Shown: positions 35,829-48,355, counted from the stretch's first letter. The stretch is 64,000 bases of DNA from Adiantum capillus-veneris (GCA_014529385.2 CM043953.1:92432842-92496841); one strand, 5' to 3'. Notes: generated by a model from the letters alone, not told the origin. A program made the numbers and translations.

Positions 35829-37486
35829 GAAAGATGGCTCCACAAAAACAGGTTGCAAGGGTTGCTGTCTCAGTTGACTATACTTGCAATGATCTTAGGA
35901 AATTGTATTTGGACATACATGGTATAGAGGGTGCACAATTTCATAAGGTGCATCTATTTATTGCTAAAAAGGAGAATGACAGCTTGTTTGAAGATGTTGG
36001 ACAAGCTGTGGAAGCATCTATCTCTGTAGTTGATAGTCATCCGGAGGTGGAATGCATTGACATTCTAGTTCCAATGAATCTGGAATTTCAACTATCTCCA
36101 GGAGCATATGCATTGGAGCGCATGTCTAGAAACAAAGAAGAGACAATGTTTTCTCTAGGATGGAAGTTTGCAGAATCAAATCCAAATATCACAGTAGATC
36201 AACTTCAAAGCTCCATCATTGCCACACTACAACAAAAAAAGGTGAAAGCTTCATGACCACCATCCACAAAGAAGCAAGAAAAAGTGCAGAAAGTAGCAGC
36301 TAAGCAAACTAGTTCCATTTTGGATGTAGACAAGGCATCTTTGGCATCCTCATCAACAGAGGGTTCAATGTCAAAGATGAGAATTGTGGATCCAGATGTT
36401 TTAGAAGTTGAGGCCATGAAAGGATAAGAAAAAGATACAGGTGGAATGAATAAGTACATAAACTATTTTCCTTTCCAATATAGGGAATTTGATATCCCTA
36501 TTCAAAATTGTTGGCTTGCTCCCGATCACTATAATGCACATATTATGGATAAAAAACACGCTGAAAGTGTGTTATTTGGATTTTCACGGAGTACGACCAA
36601 GCCTGCAGCATGTGCATATTTGATGCCTGTTCGAAATGCAAAGTCAAAGAAGGGGACTCCTTTGGCAGTAGAAGAGGTAGAACAGTAAAAAATTAAATAT
36701 TATCATTATTGGATTCTTGATGGGCAGCATTCAATCTATGCTGCAAAATTTTTGCTTCACAATGAACAAAACAACAAAGAGATATTTGAAAGAGTGATTA
36801 GCGTGTATAAATTTAGAAAGGCTTGCATTGTTGTGAATGCTCCTCAATTTGTTGCAACTACTATATCTGCCATTGCAAATGAGGAGGCTCAGGCATTGTA
36901 TGTCAAGCAACCTTACAACCAAATATTGAGACATTTAAGGAGTCAATGGATCTTCTCAGGACGACCACCAAAGGCAGCAAGTGGATTTGCAGAGGTACAT
37001 GCATCTCGTGCCGGATGGGATGTAAGTTATTTTCTTTGTCTTTTTGATAGTGTTTAATTAACAAATCTTGCTTAATAGTTTAATTATTTCTCTATTTCTT
37101 TTTAGGATTTTCTTCGATTGGCAAGAATGAGGGCAGCAGCAAGTTGGATTGCTAAACAGGCACACATGGTCACGTACTCTAATTTGTAACCAATATGTAC
37201 GAATGTGTGTAACCAATATGTATGAATGTTGCACAAGAAGGAATACAACAGAAAAAAGAAGTTATATGCTTAGTTGATAGTGTGGAGGAGGCAAAAAACA
37301 TGGAGACCATGCTGCTAGACTTTGTTAAGTCTCATGAAGATATAGAAAAATGGGCTAGACTTCAACAATCCACTTCGCAATCAGACGACACTGTGCCTAT
37401 TACAGAGGAGTGCTCTCCACGAAGAGAAGAAGAAGAAGAACAACAACATCCTCTGTCAATGGAGGACTTTTTGGAAATGGAGACAC
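35829..37486 (+). pseudogene. DGQH(S) / ParB-like protein, 5' exons of a composite gene
   Basis: An acceptor (ttttgtttcag) ends at 35828 and ATG follows at 35834. The frame runs 35834-37021 through TGA (36254), TAA (36425) and TAA (36686) with no length change. A GT-AG intron (37022-37105) joins it in phase to a second exon up to 37486. A WILDGQHSIYAAK segment (36710-36748) resembles the DGQHR motif of ParB/DndB-like proteins, although Ser replaces Arg; that assignment is by motif only. A TAA at 37187 is followed by a 23-bp tandem duplication that shifts the frame; without the extra copy the frame continues. The acidic end (EEEEEQQ) stops at a GTAGGT donor in phase 1, matching the SET exon at 38618. 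Upstream coding exons, if any, are not seen. Confidence 0.6.
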
Positions 37487-38617
37487 GTAGGTTTTGAGTT
37501 TCTTATGCATGTTATTCTCCACGTTCCAATGGAGCCTAGCTTAGACAAACAATGGAGCTTGCTTCTCTCCATGTTTCAATGGATCCTAGCTTAGAAAAGT
37601 GGTGGAGCTTTGCTTCTCTCCATGTTCCAATGGACCATAGCTTAGACAAGTGGTAGACCTTGAAAAACACCCCCCGTATACAACATATTATGGGGTTTTC
37701 ATGTTTCAATGGCACCTAGCTTGGACAAATGGTAGAGCTTTCTTCTCTTTATGTTTCAATGGATCCAATCTTAGCCAAGTGGTGGACCTTGAAACAAGAA
37801 CCCCCCCCCATGTACAACGTATTATGGGGTTTGAAAGTACTGGGAGAAAATAATAGCTTTGATAAGTGGTGGACCTTGCTTCTCTCCATGCTTCAATGGA
37901 GCCGAGGTTGGACACATGTTGGAGAGAAGATGGTTGCCCATGAAATAAGACCATGCATGCTATAATCAATCATATGTTGTACACATGGTGGACCTTGCAA
38001 TTGTTTTATATGCCTAACTTGGACAAGTGGAGGACCCTTGATTACCTCCAGATATCAACAACAAGCCAAGTTTGGAGAAGTGTAGTACCACCAAACCAGA
38101 ATCTCTATGCTACAATAGAGTATAGGTAGGACATGTGGTGAACCTTGATATCAAACCATCCATGCTAATAGAGATGATAGGTGTCACATGTGGTGGAACC
38201 TTTTATCAATGTTCTATGTGTAGTTTTTGACTAGTGATAGACCTTGAAACTAATCCCTCTAGGCTACAAGAAAAAAGCGATGGATGAGGAGGATAGACTA
38301 CTTTTGTTGTATCAACGCATCCCATGTTACCACATATACTATAGGGTTCTTGGATAAGTGTTGGATCTTGTGTTAATGCTCCATGTCTAGCTTGGACAAG
38401 TGGTGGACCTTGGTTCTCTCTATGCTTCAAATGGGCAATAGATTGGAGACACAGTGGCCTTTTTTTTTTCAATGATTTTATTTTTTGGAAACCTTGGAGG
38501 CACCATGTAAGAGGCACTCTAAGTCTTCCATACAATGGACCTATTAGACTATAAAATAATGATATCTTTCTTTGATCTTTTCATTATTTTATGCATAATA
38601 TTTTCTTCTTTTTGCAG
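37487..38617 (+). other. Inferred intron filled with diverged satellite
   Basis: Bounded by GTAGGT and ttttttgcag and phase-compatible (phase 1) with the exons on both sides. From 37510 to about 38460 it consists of strongly diverged copies of the satellite subrepeats (ctccatgtttcaatgg, agtggtggacctt), in the same + orientation as the large array. If the array is instead intergenic, the two coding parts are separate genes. Confidence 0.5.
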
Positions 38618-39177
38618 ACACAAAGGAATTAAGTGATATAAAAACTAGATGTATTTCACACTATGATTGGCATGAAGATCCTTTTGGAACACCAACTTTT
38701 CCTATTCCCAAAGATGTAATTTTCCATATTAACGGTGTGGATTTTGAAATGCGACTTTCAAGTATTCAAGGAGCTGGTTATGGGCTATTTGTTCATACTA
38801 CCCTGGAAAGTGGTTTGACTATTCTAAACTATGGAGGGCATAAGTATAGATTTCAAGATTGGAAAAAGATATGCAAAATATTTCCAAGAGCTTGTAAATA
38901 TTCTCTTCTAGAGGATCCAAACATAGAAGAAGAGGAAGATCAATCATACATTATTGGTTGTGTAGAAGAAGGAAACGTGTCGGGCTATATAAATAGTTCT
39001 CACAGTACAAATGTATGTCCCAACGTACGCTATACATTTGATCCAAATTTTCCACCTTGGCATACATGCACCTCTTCACACATCAAGTCAGAAGAATATG
39101 GCCATGTATGCATTGGGACTATTTGTCAAGTTGAAGTAGGAGAAGAGTTGTTTGTTGCTGACTATAACTTTACTTGA
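38618..39177 (+). CDS. SET-domain (histone-lysine methyltransferase-like) exon
   Basis: About 187 residues open after a ttttttgcag acceptor. SET hallmarks appear in order: SIQGAGYGLF (the G-x-G cofactor-binding start), YGGHKY, GYINSSHSTNVCPNV in the place of the RFINHSCxPN motif, and GEELFVADYNF at the end. His of NHSC is Ser here, and no post-SET cysteines follow, so activity and substrate cannot be judged. The TGA at 39175 may be the true end. Alternatively the exon extends to 39181 (T then GTAAAG donor), which is in phase 1 with the phosphatase-like exon at 39820. It probably belongs to the same composite gene as 35829-37486. Confidence 0.7.
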
Positions 39178-39181
39178 CATT

Positions 39182-39819
39182 GTAAAGTATTGTACATGGA
39201 TGAAAATCTCAAGTACATGCATCATTTTCATTTTTCATGGATGAAATCTCAAGTGAATATAACATTTGATTATTGTTTAGTTTATGCTCAACGAGAATCT
39301 AGAGTGCTCTTATGCTTTGTGTGTTGTTTAACTTATTTGACTACCTTGGCCATAGAATCTTGATTCTACTCTAGATTTGTGATAAATCTTACCAAAATTT
39401 TATCCATGTCTAGGTTGGACTAGTGGTGGGGCTTCAAACATTACTGTCTTAAACAAGTGGAGTTATCTTACTTGAATAAGTGGTGGCCTTTGAATCCAAA
39501 TCTAATCCAAATCTCTAATTGTTTGCTTGTAGTCTAGGTTGGACATTTGGTGGACCTTGTATCCATGTTTCCTCAACAAGTTGTGGCTTTTAATTTTCAC
39601 TAAAGTACTCATCTTTAATAAAGTGTAGGATGAAAAATGTTGAGTTAGTAGATTGTATTTTAGACAGGTGGTGTTTTGTGTACGAATGCTGAAAATGGTT
39701 GCAAGGATTCTAACAATGACTTTACCTTAAATAAATTTCTTACTAGGAGTTCTACATATAAATATGGTGAATAAAATTCTAGTGGTTTTGAGATACCATT
39801 TGTGTGTGTGTTTTCTTAG
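39182..39819 (+). other. Inferred intron with satellite remnants
   Basis: Between the SET exon and the phosphatase-like exon. Possible GTAAAG donor at 39182 and a clear ttttcttag acceptor ending at 39819. Contains diverged aagtggtgg-type satellite fragments around 39410-39560. Confidence 0.4.
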
Positions 39820-41220
39820 ATTCACAAAGTGGGATGGATAATGCTCCTATGGTTCATTCAACAACTATAGAATCCATAGATTCTATGGTTTTTGAAGTGC
39901 CCAAGATGGATGATATTTCTATACTAGAGTCTAGTGTTGTGCAACTTGAGCAAGATTCCAATAATGAGAACCAAGAAATTGATGCTTCAAAAATGCAACA
40001 TACATCAAAAGAGACTGAAAAGTCCACTTACGAGCTATGGCCAATTGCTACTACGTCATGTAGTGTAGATGTTGAGAAATCCATGCTTACAATTATATTG
40101 GATTTAAATGGTCTATTGTTGAAACGTTCCCCTCAACCATCCTCACACCACAACTCAGTGCAAATGGATTCAAAAAGATATATTATACTCAGGCCAGGTT
40201 GCATGCAATCCTTGAAGACTATTTTACAGAGGTTTAATGTTGCAATTTGGTCGACAGCTACTAGGAATAATGTGTATCAAATCCTTGCAGCACTAAAAAA
40301 CTTAGCTGAGGATACATTGCCTTTCTTTTCAATTTGGTCACAAGATGTTTTCTACACCGCTCAAACTCAAAAATTGTTTAGACCTGACAATCCAAACGTT
40401 GAGGCAATGTTCAAGCCTCTAGCCAAAATTTCCATGGGGTTTGAATGTGATCCACAAAGAACAATGCTTATTGATGACTCTCCTTACAAGGGATGTATTT
40501 CACCAGAAAACAATTGCATTTTTCCACCACAATTTGATGTTGAGAAGATGGTTGACAATATACTCTTGGAGGAGCTACTGCCATACTTGATTCAACTTTA
40601 TGAGAGAAGGTATGTGCGTGATTTAATCGCTTCTAATCGTTATGGACAACCTATAGTGACAAATGATAGTGAATACAAACAAATCATGGAGTATTGGAAG
40701 TAGAAAAATGATGTTTGGTCAGCTAAGGTGTTCTTTGCAAGAAGAATACCACCTGCAAAAGGTGACAGAGATGAAACTATCATTGAAGACGCAAGTGACA
40801 CAAGCCACCGCAATGAAATGAGAAGAGCCCAAATACAAGAGATCTTGGCAAAGGAACGTACACCCATTGAAAGCATGAAGGCATCACAATTGAGCACTTT
40901 AGCTAGGCAATTGGGTTGTAACACAAAAGGATTTTTGAAGGCAACCAGAGCAAAGTCTTATATAAATAAGGTGAATGCTGAGAACAATCTTCTAAGTATG
41001 GATAGAAACCAATCCTAAGGTACTAGTGACATGTCATATATTCTTGATAAACATGCTTGAACACTCATGTGCATGGTATCTAACAAATCTTTCTTTTTAT
41101 TCCTTCCTGCAGGATCTTACAAAGGATACTACTAGATGGAGCTCAATCAATAGAGATTTTGATATTTTTGCTCAAAATAATGAAGCAGTCACCTACATTT
41201 TTTGTTTATCAATTTCTTGA
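39820..41220 (+). pseudogene. FCP1/NIF-type HAD phosphatase-like exons
   Basis: The frame opens after an acceptor at 39819 and runs to 40970 with one stop (TAG at 40701). A GTGAAT donor at 40971 then joins in phase 0 to a short exon 41113-41220 (acceptor cttcctgcag) that ends in TGA. HAD motifs: ILDLNGLLL (40095-40121) for motif I, keeping the nucleophile Asp but with Asn for the second Asp; IWSTATRNNVY for motif II; and LIDDSPYKG (40467-40493) for motif IV. The family dephosphorylates proteins, classically the RNA polymerase II tail. The Asn change suggests weak or lost activity. A low-complexity, Ser/Glu-rich segment of about 90 residues precedes the domain. After the stop, a basic segment with a SAP-like SQLSTLARQLG stretch follows. 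Confidence 0.65.
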
Positions 41221-41990
41221 GAGACTTTCTTTTAATTTGTAATCATCAAATGAAATGAAAAGTATCCTTCTTATTAAGATTGCTAATCTTTTTATTGTTC
41301 AAAACTTTCAATTGTGATTTATAGTTTTGTTAGCATGAGATTGTGCTTTTTTAGTTTGAAAAAAACTGTCAAAGATCCACGTCTTTTTGGCTTTACTTAA
41401 GTTATTAATTGTGAAAGATACAAGTCTTTTTGCTTTACTTAACTTATTGATTGTCTATGTAATAGTCCTTAAAGCAATATCGGATGGATTTCTTGCTCCC
41501 ATGTCTCACATTGGTCTTTAGGTAAGACAAGTGGTGACCTTGAAAGTATGGTCTCATATCTCGATCAGGTGAAGAGACATGAAGCTTAAATAGCAGTACT
41601 ATGTATCTAGTGTTAAACTCCATCGAGACAAAGATACTAGAGTGCCAAATTGCAGTCTAGTTTAAGTGAAAATCCTTTGAGCTAAGGTAAAACTTATAGT
41701 GCCTCATTTTTCTAGGATTCTACCCCATCAAGGAAGTTAGAATCTAGCACAAACAAATTAAGACTCTTTTGGAGCCTAGATAGGACAATTTGTGGAACTT
41801 AAGAAACTTATTATTGAGTTAGAGTCTAGTTTAGATAAGCAAAAGATCTTCAAACCAGCACTTGACTTTCTTACTATTCAATATTCAAAGTCCCTTGATG
41901 CTAACAAATTACGTACCTACTTGTAACCTAACTAATGAGTAATTATATAGATCTAAGCAAGTATATATAATGAGTCTTCAAACTAATAAA
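41221..41990. other. AT-rich spacer
   Basis: No gene seen. A few diverged satellite cores occur (agacaagtggtgacctt near 41526). The satellite orientation changes from + to - within or just after this stretch. Confidence 0.5.
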
Positions 41991-44900
41991 CCAACGGAAG
42001 AGAGTAGCAAGGTCCACTACTTGTCCAAGCTCAGCTCTAGACAACATAGAAAGATGCTAGTTCTACTAATTGTCTAATTATAGGCATGGAGAAATGATAG
42101 AAGGTTGACCACTTGTCCAACCTATCATCTCTAGTAAGATGGGAGGTTTGGCCTTATGATTCACCATGTAGCCAACATATACATCATTGTATTATGAAGA
42201 GTAGAAAAGCAAAGTCCCACCACTTGTCCAAGCTAGTTCTAAAATCCACATGAAGATAAGCAAACTCCACCATTTGTCGAATCTCTCTTCCATTAAAACA
42301 TAAAAAAAACTCAGCTATGTTGTACAGGGGGGACTTTTTTCCAAGTTCCACCACTTGTCCAAGCTAGGATCCATTAAAACATGGAAATAAACAAAGCTCC
42401 ACCACTCGTCCAACCTTTAGAGTTGCAAAGTGTATGGGTTGTCTAAACTAGGTATGGGAAAATAATTGAAGGTCCACCACTTGAAACATGGAGCGAAGCA
42501 AGCTCCACCATGTCTCCAATATGCTACACTCCATTGAAACACCCTAAACCCATGATATTTTGTACATAGGGGATGTACATTCAAGGTCCACCACTTGTCC
42601 AACCTAGTATCCCTAGTAGCTTAGATAGGTTTGGTCTCAAGATTCACCACTTGTCCACTCTATGTCCTTGTATTAAAAAGGATTGGATGTTAAGGTCCAC
42701 CACTTGTCCAACCTATAAAGTTATATTTTAAATGGTTTTTTTTCTCACAACTTGAACTATCCATGATATGTTTTGCATGGGAGTTTTGTTTCAATGTCCG
42801 CCACTTGTCCAAGCTAACTCTATTGAAACATAGAGAGAACCAAAGGTCCACCACTTGTCCAAGCTAAGCTATATTGAAACATGGAAAGAAGGATGCTCCA
42901 CCATTTCTCCAAGATAGGCTTCATTGAAACATGGAGAAAAGCAAGCACCACCATGTCTCCAAGCTAGGATCCATTTAAATACCCTAAACCCATTTTATTT
43001 TGTACATGGGGGGTTTTATTTCAAGGCCCACCACTTGTCTAACCTATTATCCCTAGTAGCAGGAGTGGTTTGGTCTCAAGATACACCACTTGTACACTCT
43101 ATGTCATTATATTAAGAAGAACTATGTATTAAGGTCCACCACTTGTCCAACCTATAAGGTTATATCTTAAATGGTATCATTTCTCACCACTTGAAATACC
43201 CATGATATGGTTTATATAGGGGTTTCATATTAAGGTCCAAGCTAACTCTATTCAAACATAGAGAGAAGCAAAGGTCCACCACTTGTCCAAGCTAACTCTA
43301 TTCAAACATAGAGAGAAGCAAAGGTTCACCACTTGTCAAAGCTAGGCTCCGTTGAAACATGGAGAGAAGTAACCTCCATCATTTTTCCAAGATAGGTGAC
43401 ATTCAAACATGGAAAGAATCAAGATCTACCATGTCTCCAAGATGCTAGGCTCCATTGAAACCATGATATTTTGTACATGGGGTGTTTACATTCAAGGTCT
43501 ACCACTTATCTAACGTATTATACCTAGTAGCATGAGTGGTTTGGTCTTAAGATTCACCACTTATCCACTCTATGTCATTATATTAAGAAGAGCTGGGTGT
43601 TAAGGTCCACCACTTGTCCAACCTATAAGGGTATATCTTAAACGGTATCATTCACCACTTGTCAAGGTCCATCACCAATTTTCAAACCTATAAGGTTATA
43701 TCTTGAATGATATTTTTTCTCATCACTTGTAATGCCCATGCTATGTTTTACAAAGATATTTTGTTCCAAGATCCACCACTTGTCCAAGCTAACTCTATTG
43801 AAACATAGAGAGAAGAAAAGGTCCACCACTTGTTTAAGATAGGCTCCATTGAAACATGGAGAGAAGGATGCTCCACCATTTCTCCAAGATAGGTTCCATT
43901 GAAACATTGAGAGAAGCAATCTCCACCATGTCTCCAAGATAGGCTCCATTGAAATACCCTAAATCCATAATTTTGTACATGAGGGTGTACATTCAAGGTC
44001 CACCACTTGTCCAACCTATTATCCCTATTAGCACGAGTGGTTTGGTCTCAAGATTCACCACTTGTACACTCTATGTCATTATATTAATAAGAACTATGTG
44101 TTAAGGTCCACCACTTGTCCAACCTATAAGGTTATATTTTAAATGCTATCCTTTCTCACCACTTGAAATGCCCATGATATGTTTTACATGGGGGTTTCAT
44201 TACACGGTCCACCACTTGTCCAAGCTAGGCTCATTGAAACATGGAGAGAAGGAACCTCCACTGTTTCTCCTAGATAGGCTCCATTGAAACATGGAGAGAA
44301 GTAAGCTCCACCATGTCTCCAAGTTGCTAGGGTCCATTGAAATACCCAATACGCATGATATTTTGTACATGGGGGGTTTACATTCAAGGTCCACCACTTG
44401 TACAACCTATTATCCCTAGTAGGTTTGGTCTCATGATTCACCACTTGTCCACTCTATGTCATTATATTAAGAGGAATTGGGTGTTAAGGTCCACCACTTG
44501 TCCAACCTATAAGGTTATATTTTAAATGGTATCCTTTCTCACCACTTTAAATGCCCATGATATGTTTTACATGGGGGTTTCATTCCAAGGTCCACCACTT
44601 GTCCAAGCTAACTCTATTAAAACATATAGAGAAAGAAAGGTCCACCACTTGTCCAAGCTAGGCTCATTGAAACATGGAGAGAAGGAACCTCCACTATTTC
44701 TCCTAGATAGGCTGCATTGAAACATGGAGAGAAGTAAGCTCCACCATGTCTCCGAGTTGCCAGGCTCCATTGAAATACCCAATACCCATTATATTTTGTA
44801 CATGGGGGGTTTACATTCAAGGTCCACCACTTGTCCAACCTATTTTCCCTAGTAGGTTGGGTCCCAAGTTCACCACTTGTCCACTCTATGTCATTATATT

Positions 44901-46560
44901 AGGAATAATTGGGTGTTAAGGTTCACCACTTTTCCAACCTATAAGGTTATATATTGAATGGTATTTTTTCTCACCACTTGTAATGCCCATGATATGTTTT
45001 ACATGGGGGTTTTGTTCTAAGGTCCACCACTTTTCCAAGATAACTCTATTCAAACATAGAGAGAAACAAAGGTCCACCACTTGTCCAAGCTAGGCTCCAT
45101 TGAAACATGGAGAGAATGATGCTCCACCATTTATCCAAGATAGGCTGCATTGAAACATGGAGAGAAGCAAGCTTTACCATGTTTCCAAGCTAGGCTCCAT
45201 TGAAACACTCTAGGGGGTTTATTTCAAGGCCCACCACTTGTTTACCCTATTATCCCTAGTAGCATGAGTGGTTTGGTTTCAAGATTCACCACTTGTACAC
45301 TCTATGTCATTATATTAAGAAGAACAATGTGTTAAGGTCCACCACTTGTCCAACCTATAAGGTTATATCTTAAATGGTATCCTTTCTCGCCACTTGAAAT
45401 GCCCATGATATGTTTTACATGGGAGTTTCATTCCAAGATCCACCACTTGTCCAAGCTAATCATATTCAAACATAGAGAGAAACAAAGGTCCACGACTTGT
45501 CCAAGATAGGCTCCATTGAAACATGGAGAGAAGGAACCTCCACCATTTCTCCTAGATAGGCTCCATTAAAACATGGAGAGAAGTAAGTTCCACCATGTCT
45601 CCAAGATTCTAGGCTCCATTGAAATATGCAAAACCCATGATATTTTGTACATGGTGGATTTACATTCAAGGTCAACCACTTGTCCAACCTATTATCCCTA
45701 GTAGATTTGGTCTCACGATTCACCACTTTTTCACTCTATGTCATTATATTAAGAGGAATTGGGTGCTAAGGTCCACCACTAGTCTAGCTTATAAGGTTAT
45801 ACCTTGAATGGTATTTTTTATCACCACTTGTAATACCCATGACATGCTTTACATGGGGTTTTTGTTCCAGGGTTCACCACTTGTCCAAGCTAAGCTCCAT
45901 TGAAACATGGACCTTAATACCAGATTATTCCTAGTAGCATGAGTGATATTTTGTACATGGGGGGTTTGCATTCAAGGTCCACCACTTGTCCAACCTACTT
46001 TTCCTAGTAGGTTTGGTCGCAAGATTTACCACTTGTCCATTCTATGTCATTATATTAATAATAATTGGGTGTTATGGTCCACCACTTGTCCAACCTATAA
46101 GGTTATATATTGAATGGTATTTTTTCTCACCACTTGTAATGTCCATGATATGTTTTACTTGGGATTTTGTTCCAAGGTCCACCACTTGTCCAAGCTAAAT
46201 CTGTTCAAACATAGAGAGAAACAAACATCCACCACTTTTCCAAGCTAGGCTCCATTGAAACATGGAAAGAATGATGCTCCACCATTTATCCAAGATAGAC
46301 TCCATTGAAACATGGAGAGAAGTAAGCTCCATCATGTCTCCAAGATGCTAGAGTCCATTGAAATACCCAAAACCCATGATACTTTGTACATGGGGGGTTT
46401 ACATTCAAGGTCCACCACTTGTCCAACCTATTATCCCTAGTAGCATGAGTGGTTTGGTCTCAGGATTCACCACTTGTCCACTCTATATCATTATATTAAG
46501 AAAAATTGGGTTTCTATATCTAAATGGATCTTTGCTTGGATAAGTGGTAGACCTTGAGAC
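41990..46560 (-). repeat. Satellite array, inverted orientation
   Basis: The same family read on the minus strand: aaggtccaccacttgtccaa, gctccattgaaacatggag, attcaccacttgtccactctatg. About ten units, more diverged and with more short units than the left arrays. Minus-strand ORFs here (for example 43748-44014) are the same peptides as the + ORFs of the left arrays, confirming inversion. Confidence 0.93.
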
Positions 46561-46868
46561 CTAAATACCCATTCTACACTAGAGCATTGGTTAAGCCTTA
46601 TGCACTTCAAGCAAACCTTTAACAACAAGTAGTAGTTATTAGTTGACTAAAGTTTAGTTGAACTCCACGGTATTGAGACTAAGAGAGAGTGTAGCATAAA
46701 AAAGAGTCAAGATTTTAATTTGACTTTCTTTCTATTAATGAGTAGATCATAGATGGATTTTGGTATCTAATAAAACCTAAGGGTAGAAAATGTAAAACTC
46801 ATGTGTATTGTTGTGTTTGCATTAAGTGTTCTTGTTCTTTAATTTAAGAATCATTACAAAAAAATGGA
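46560..46868. other. Spacer before FCP1-like relic
   Basis: AT-rich and non-coding, with a possible acceptor (ttaatttaag, about 46850). Nothing else recognised. Confidence 0.4.
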
Positions 46869-47606
46869 TTGGCTATATGCTGGCATAAATTGAAGAAAAC
46901 TATTGAATTACCCACCCAACCTCCTCCAAGACCTTGTCCAAGGAATGAATCACCTCCTTATCACCTACCACTTGCTTTCAAGGACATCAAAAGAGTACTT
47001 ATCTTGGATCTAGAGGGATTACTTCTCAAGACAATTGGAATGAAACATGGAGATTCTATGCCAGCTTGGGCTCAACACATGCGACTTGTGGAGGATAAAG
47101 ATGAAGTTTATCATGTGGTGTGACCAGACGCACAAAGTTTTTTTGTGCTGAATATTTTGAGCTTTGGATATGGAGTCGCTATAACTTAACAAGGGTGCAA
47201 CGCATCACACAAAAATGTTTTCCTGAGCAGTATACCAAGTTCAAGGTGTTTATGAGTAATAAAAATTGCCAAAATCCAAATATCATGTTAGTTTTTACAA
47301 GGGTTTATCACAAAAATTTGAGTGATATTTGAGGATTTGGATGCAAACAATACCTTAATTTTTTATGACACTCCATATAGGGTGATGTGGAACATGCCAG
47401 GGACATATCTTATATTTCCAAAGATGTGGAGGCAAACTTCCGAGCAACTTCAAAACTTATTGCATAGAACCATAATTCCATGGTTGGTAGGATGGTTGTA
47501 TGCAAGAGATAAGAGAGTCTATATATACAACACAATTGTAAATCAGTATAGTGATTCTGAGACAAATTATGTCCTTGGTGTGTACTTTACAACACGAAAG
47601 CATTGA
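46869..47606 (+). pseudogene. Second FCP1-like phosphatase relic
   Basis: Three frames together give one FCP1-like domain. A Pro-rich lead is followed by VLILDLEGLLL (46998-47030), with Glu for the second motif I Asp. TGA at 47121 sits exactly where the family's conserved Arg (RPG-like, here followed by PDAQSFF) is expected. A frameshift lies in a run of seven T (47138-47144), then FELWIWSRYN (motif II). A second frameshift lies near 47325, then LIFYDTPYRV (motif IV). The arrangement and the + strand match the copy at 39.8 kb, but the sequences are clearly different, so this is an old paralogue. Non-functional as it stands. Confidence 0.65.
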
Positions 47607-48355
47607 ATAAATATGGCCATAAGATGCTTTTTTTATTCTAGTGTGTATCTTTCAACATTTGTATAATTTGATATAGTCTTTAAAAAAAAAAAACAAAGGT
47701 GTGTCAATTTTATGAACACTTCAATGGAGTGCACCCTACTCTAAGGGGACTTCAATGTACTATTGGAGTGCATCCTATTGTAAGGGGACTCTGATGTATT
47801 GCTAGAGTGTACCCAAATTTTTGGGGACTCATTTATTATTTGATTGGGGCCTATGTTGGGTCATATAGTATAAGAAATTCATTTTTTGTCAATTCATATC
47901 GAGGTTGAGAATTGATGTTTGATGTCAAAATAAAACTTGTAAGTGTGGATTAGAGAATTCATGGACTTTAAATATGTGAGAGGGATCTTTTTCTTGGGCA
48001 AAAATTTTTGCTTCAAGAATTTTTTCCTTACATACTTTATGTGAAAGAGTTTTAGAACCTAAAAGACTTTGAAAAGAAAACTATGGAATCTAAGTGCATG
48101 TATTCTTGAATGGTTTGAAAGTTGATGTATACATGCATGTCTCCTTGATGAAGATTTAGATCTGACAAGATGCAAAGTTAGAATTCTTGGTTGTTACCTT
48201 TGTCAATTTGGTAATAGCATATTTAACTTTCTTTTCTTATGGGTGGAAAATATATTATTATGTGCATTTGGAACCTAATTGCTTGACCTTCAAACCAAGA
48301 TTCCTATGTTATTTTTTCATATATTTTTTTGTAATGAATTAAGATTGTGGATACA
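47607..48355. other. AT-rich spacer with short tandem repeat
   Basis: Contains about 40-bp degenerate repeats at 47727-47846 (gagtgcaccctactctaaggg type, three copies). Otherwise no gene or known element seen. Confidence 0.45.

Noticed and set aside
35834-37057. Programmed stop readthrough or a variant genetic code for the composite gene
   Set aside because: All three stop codons occur, alongside normal stops in neighbouring genes, with no common downstream context. Decay by C-to-T change is simpler, and the CACTA pair shows it directly.
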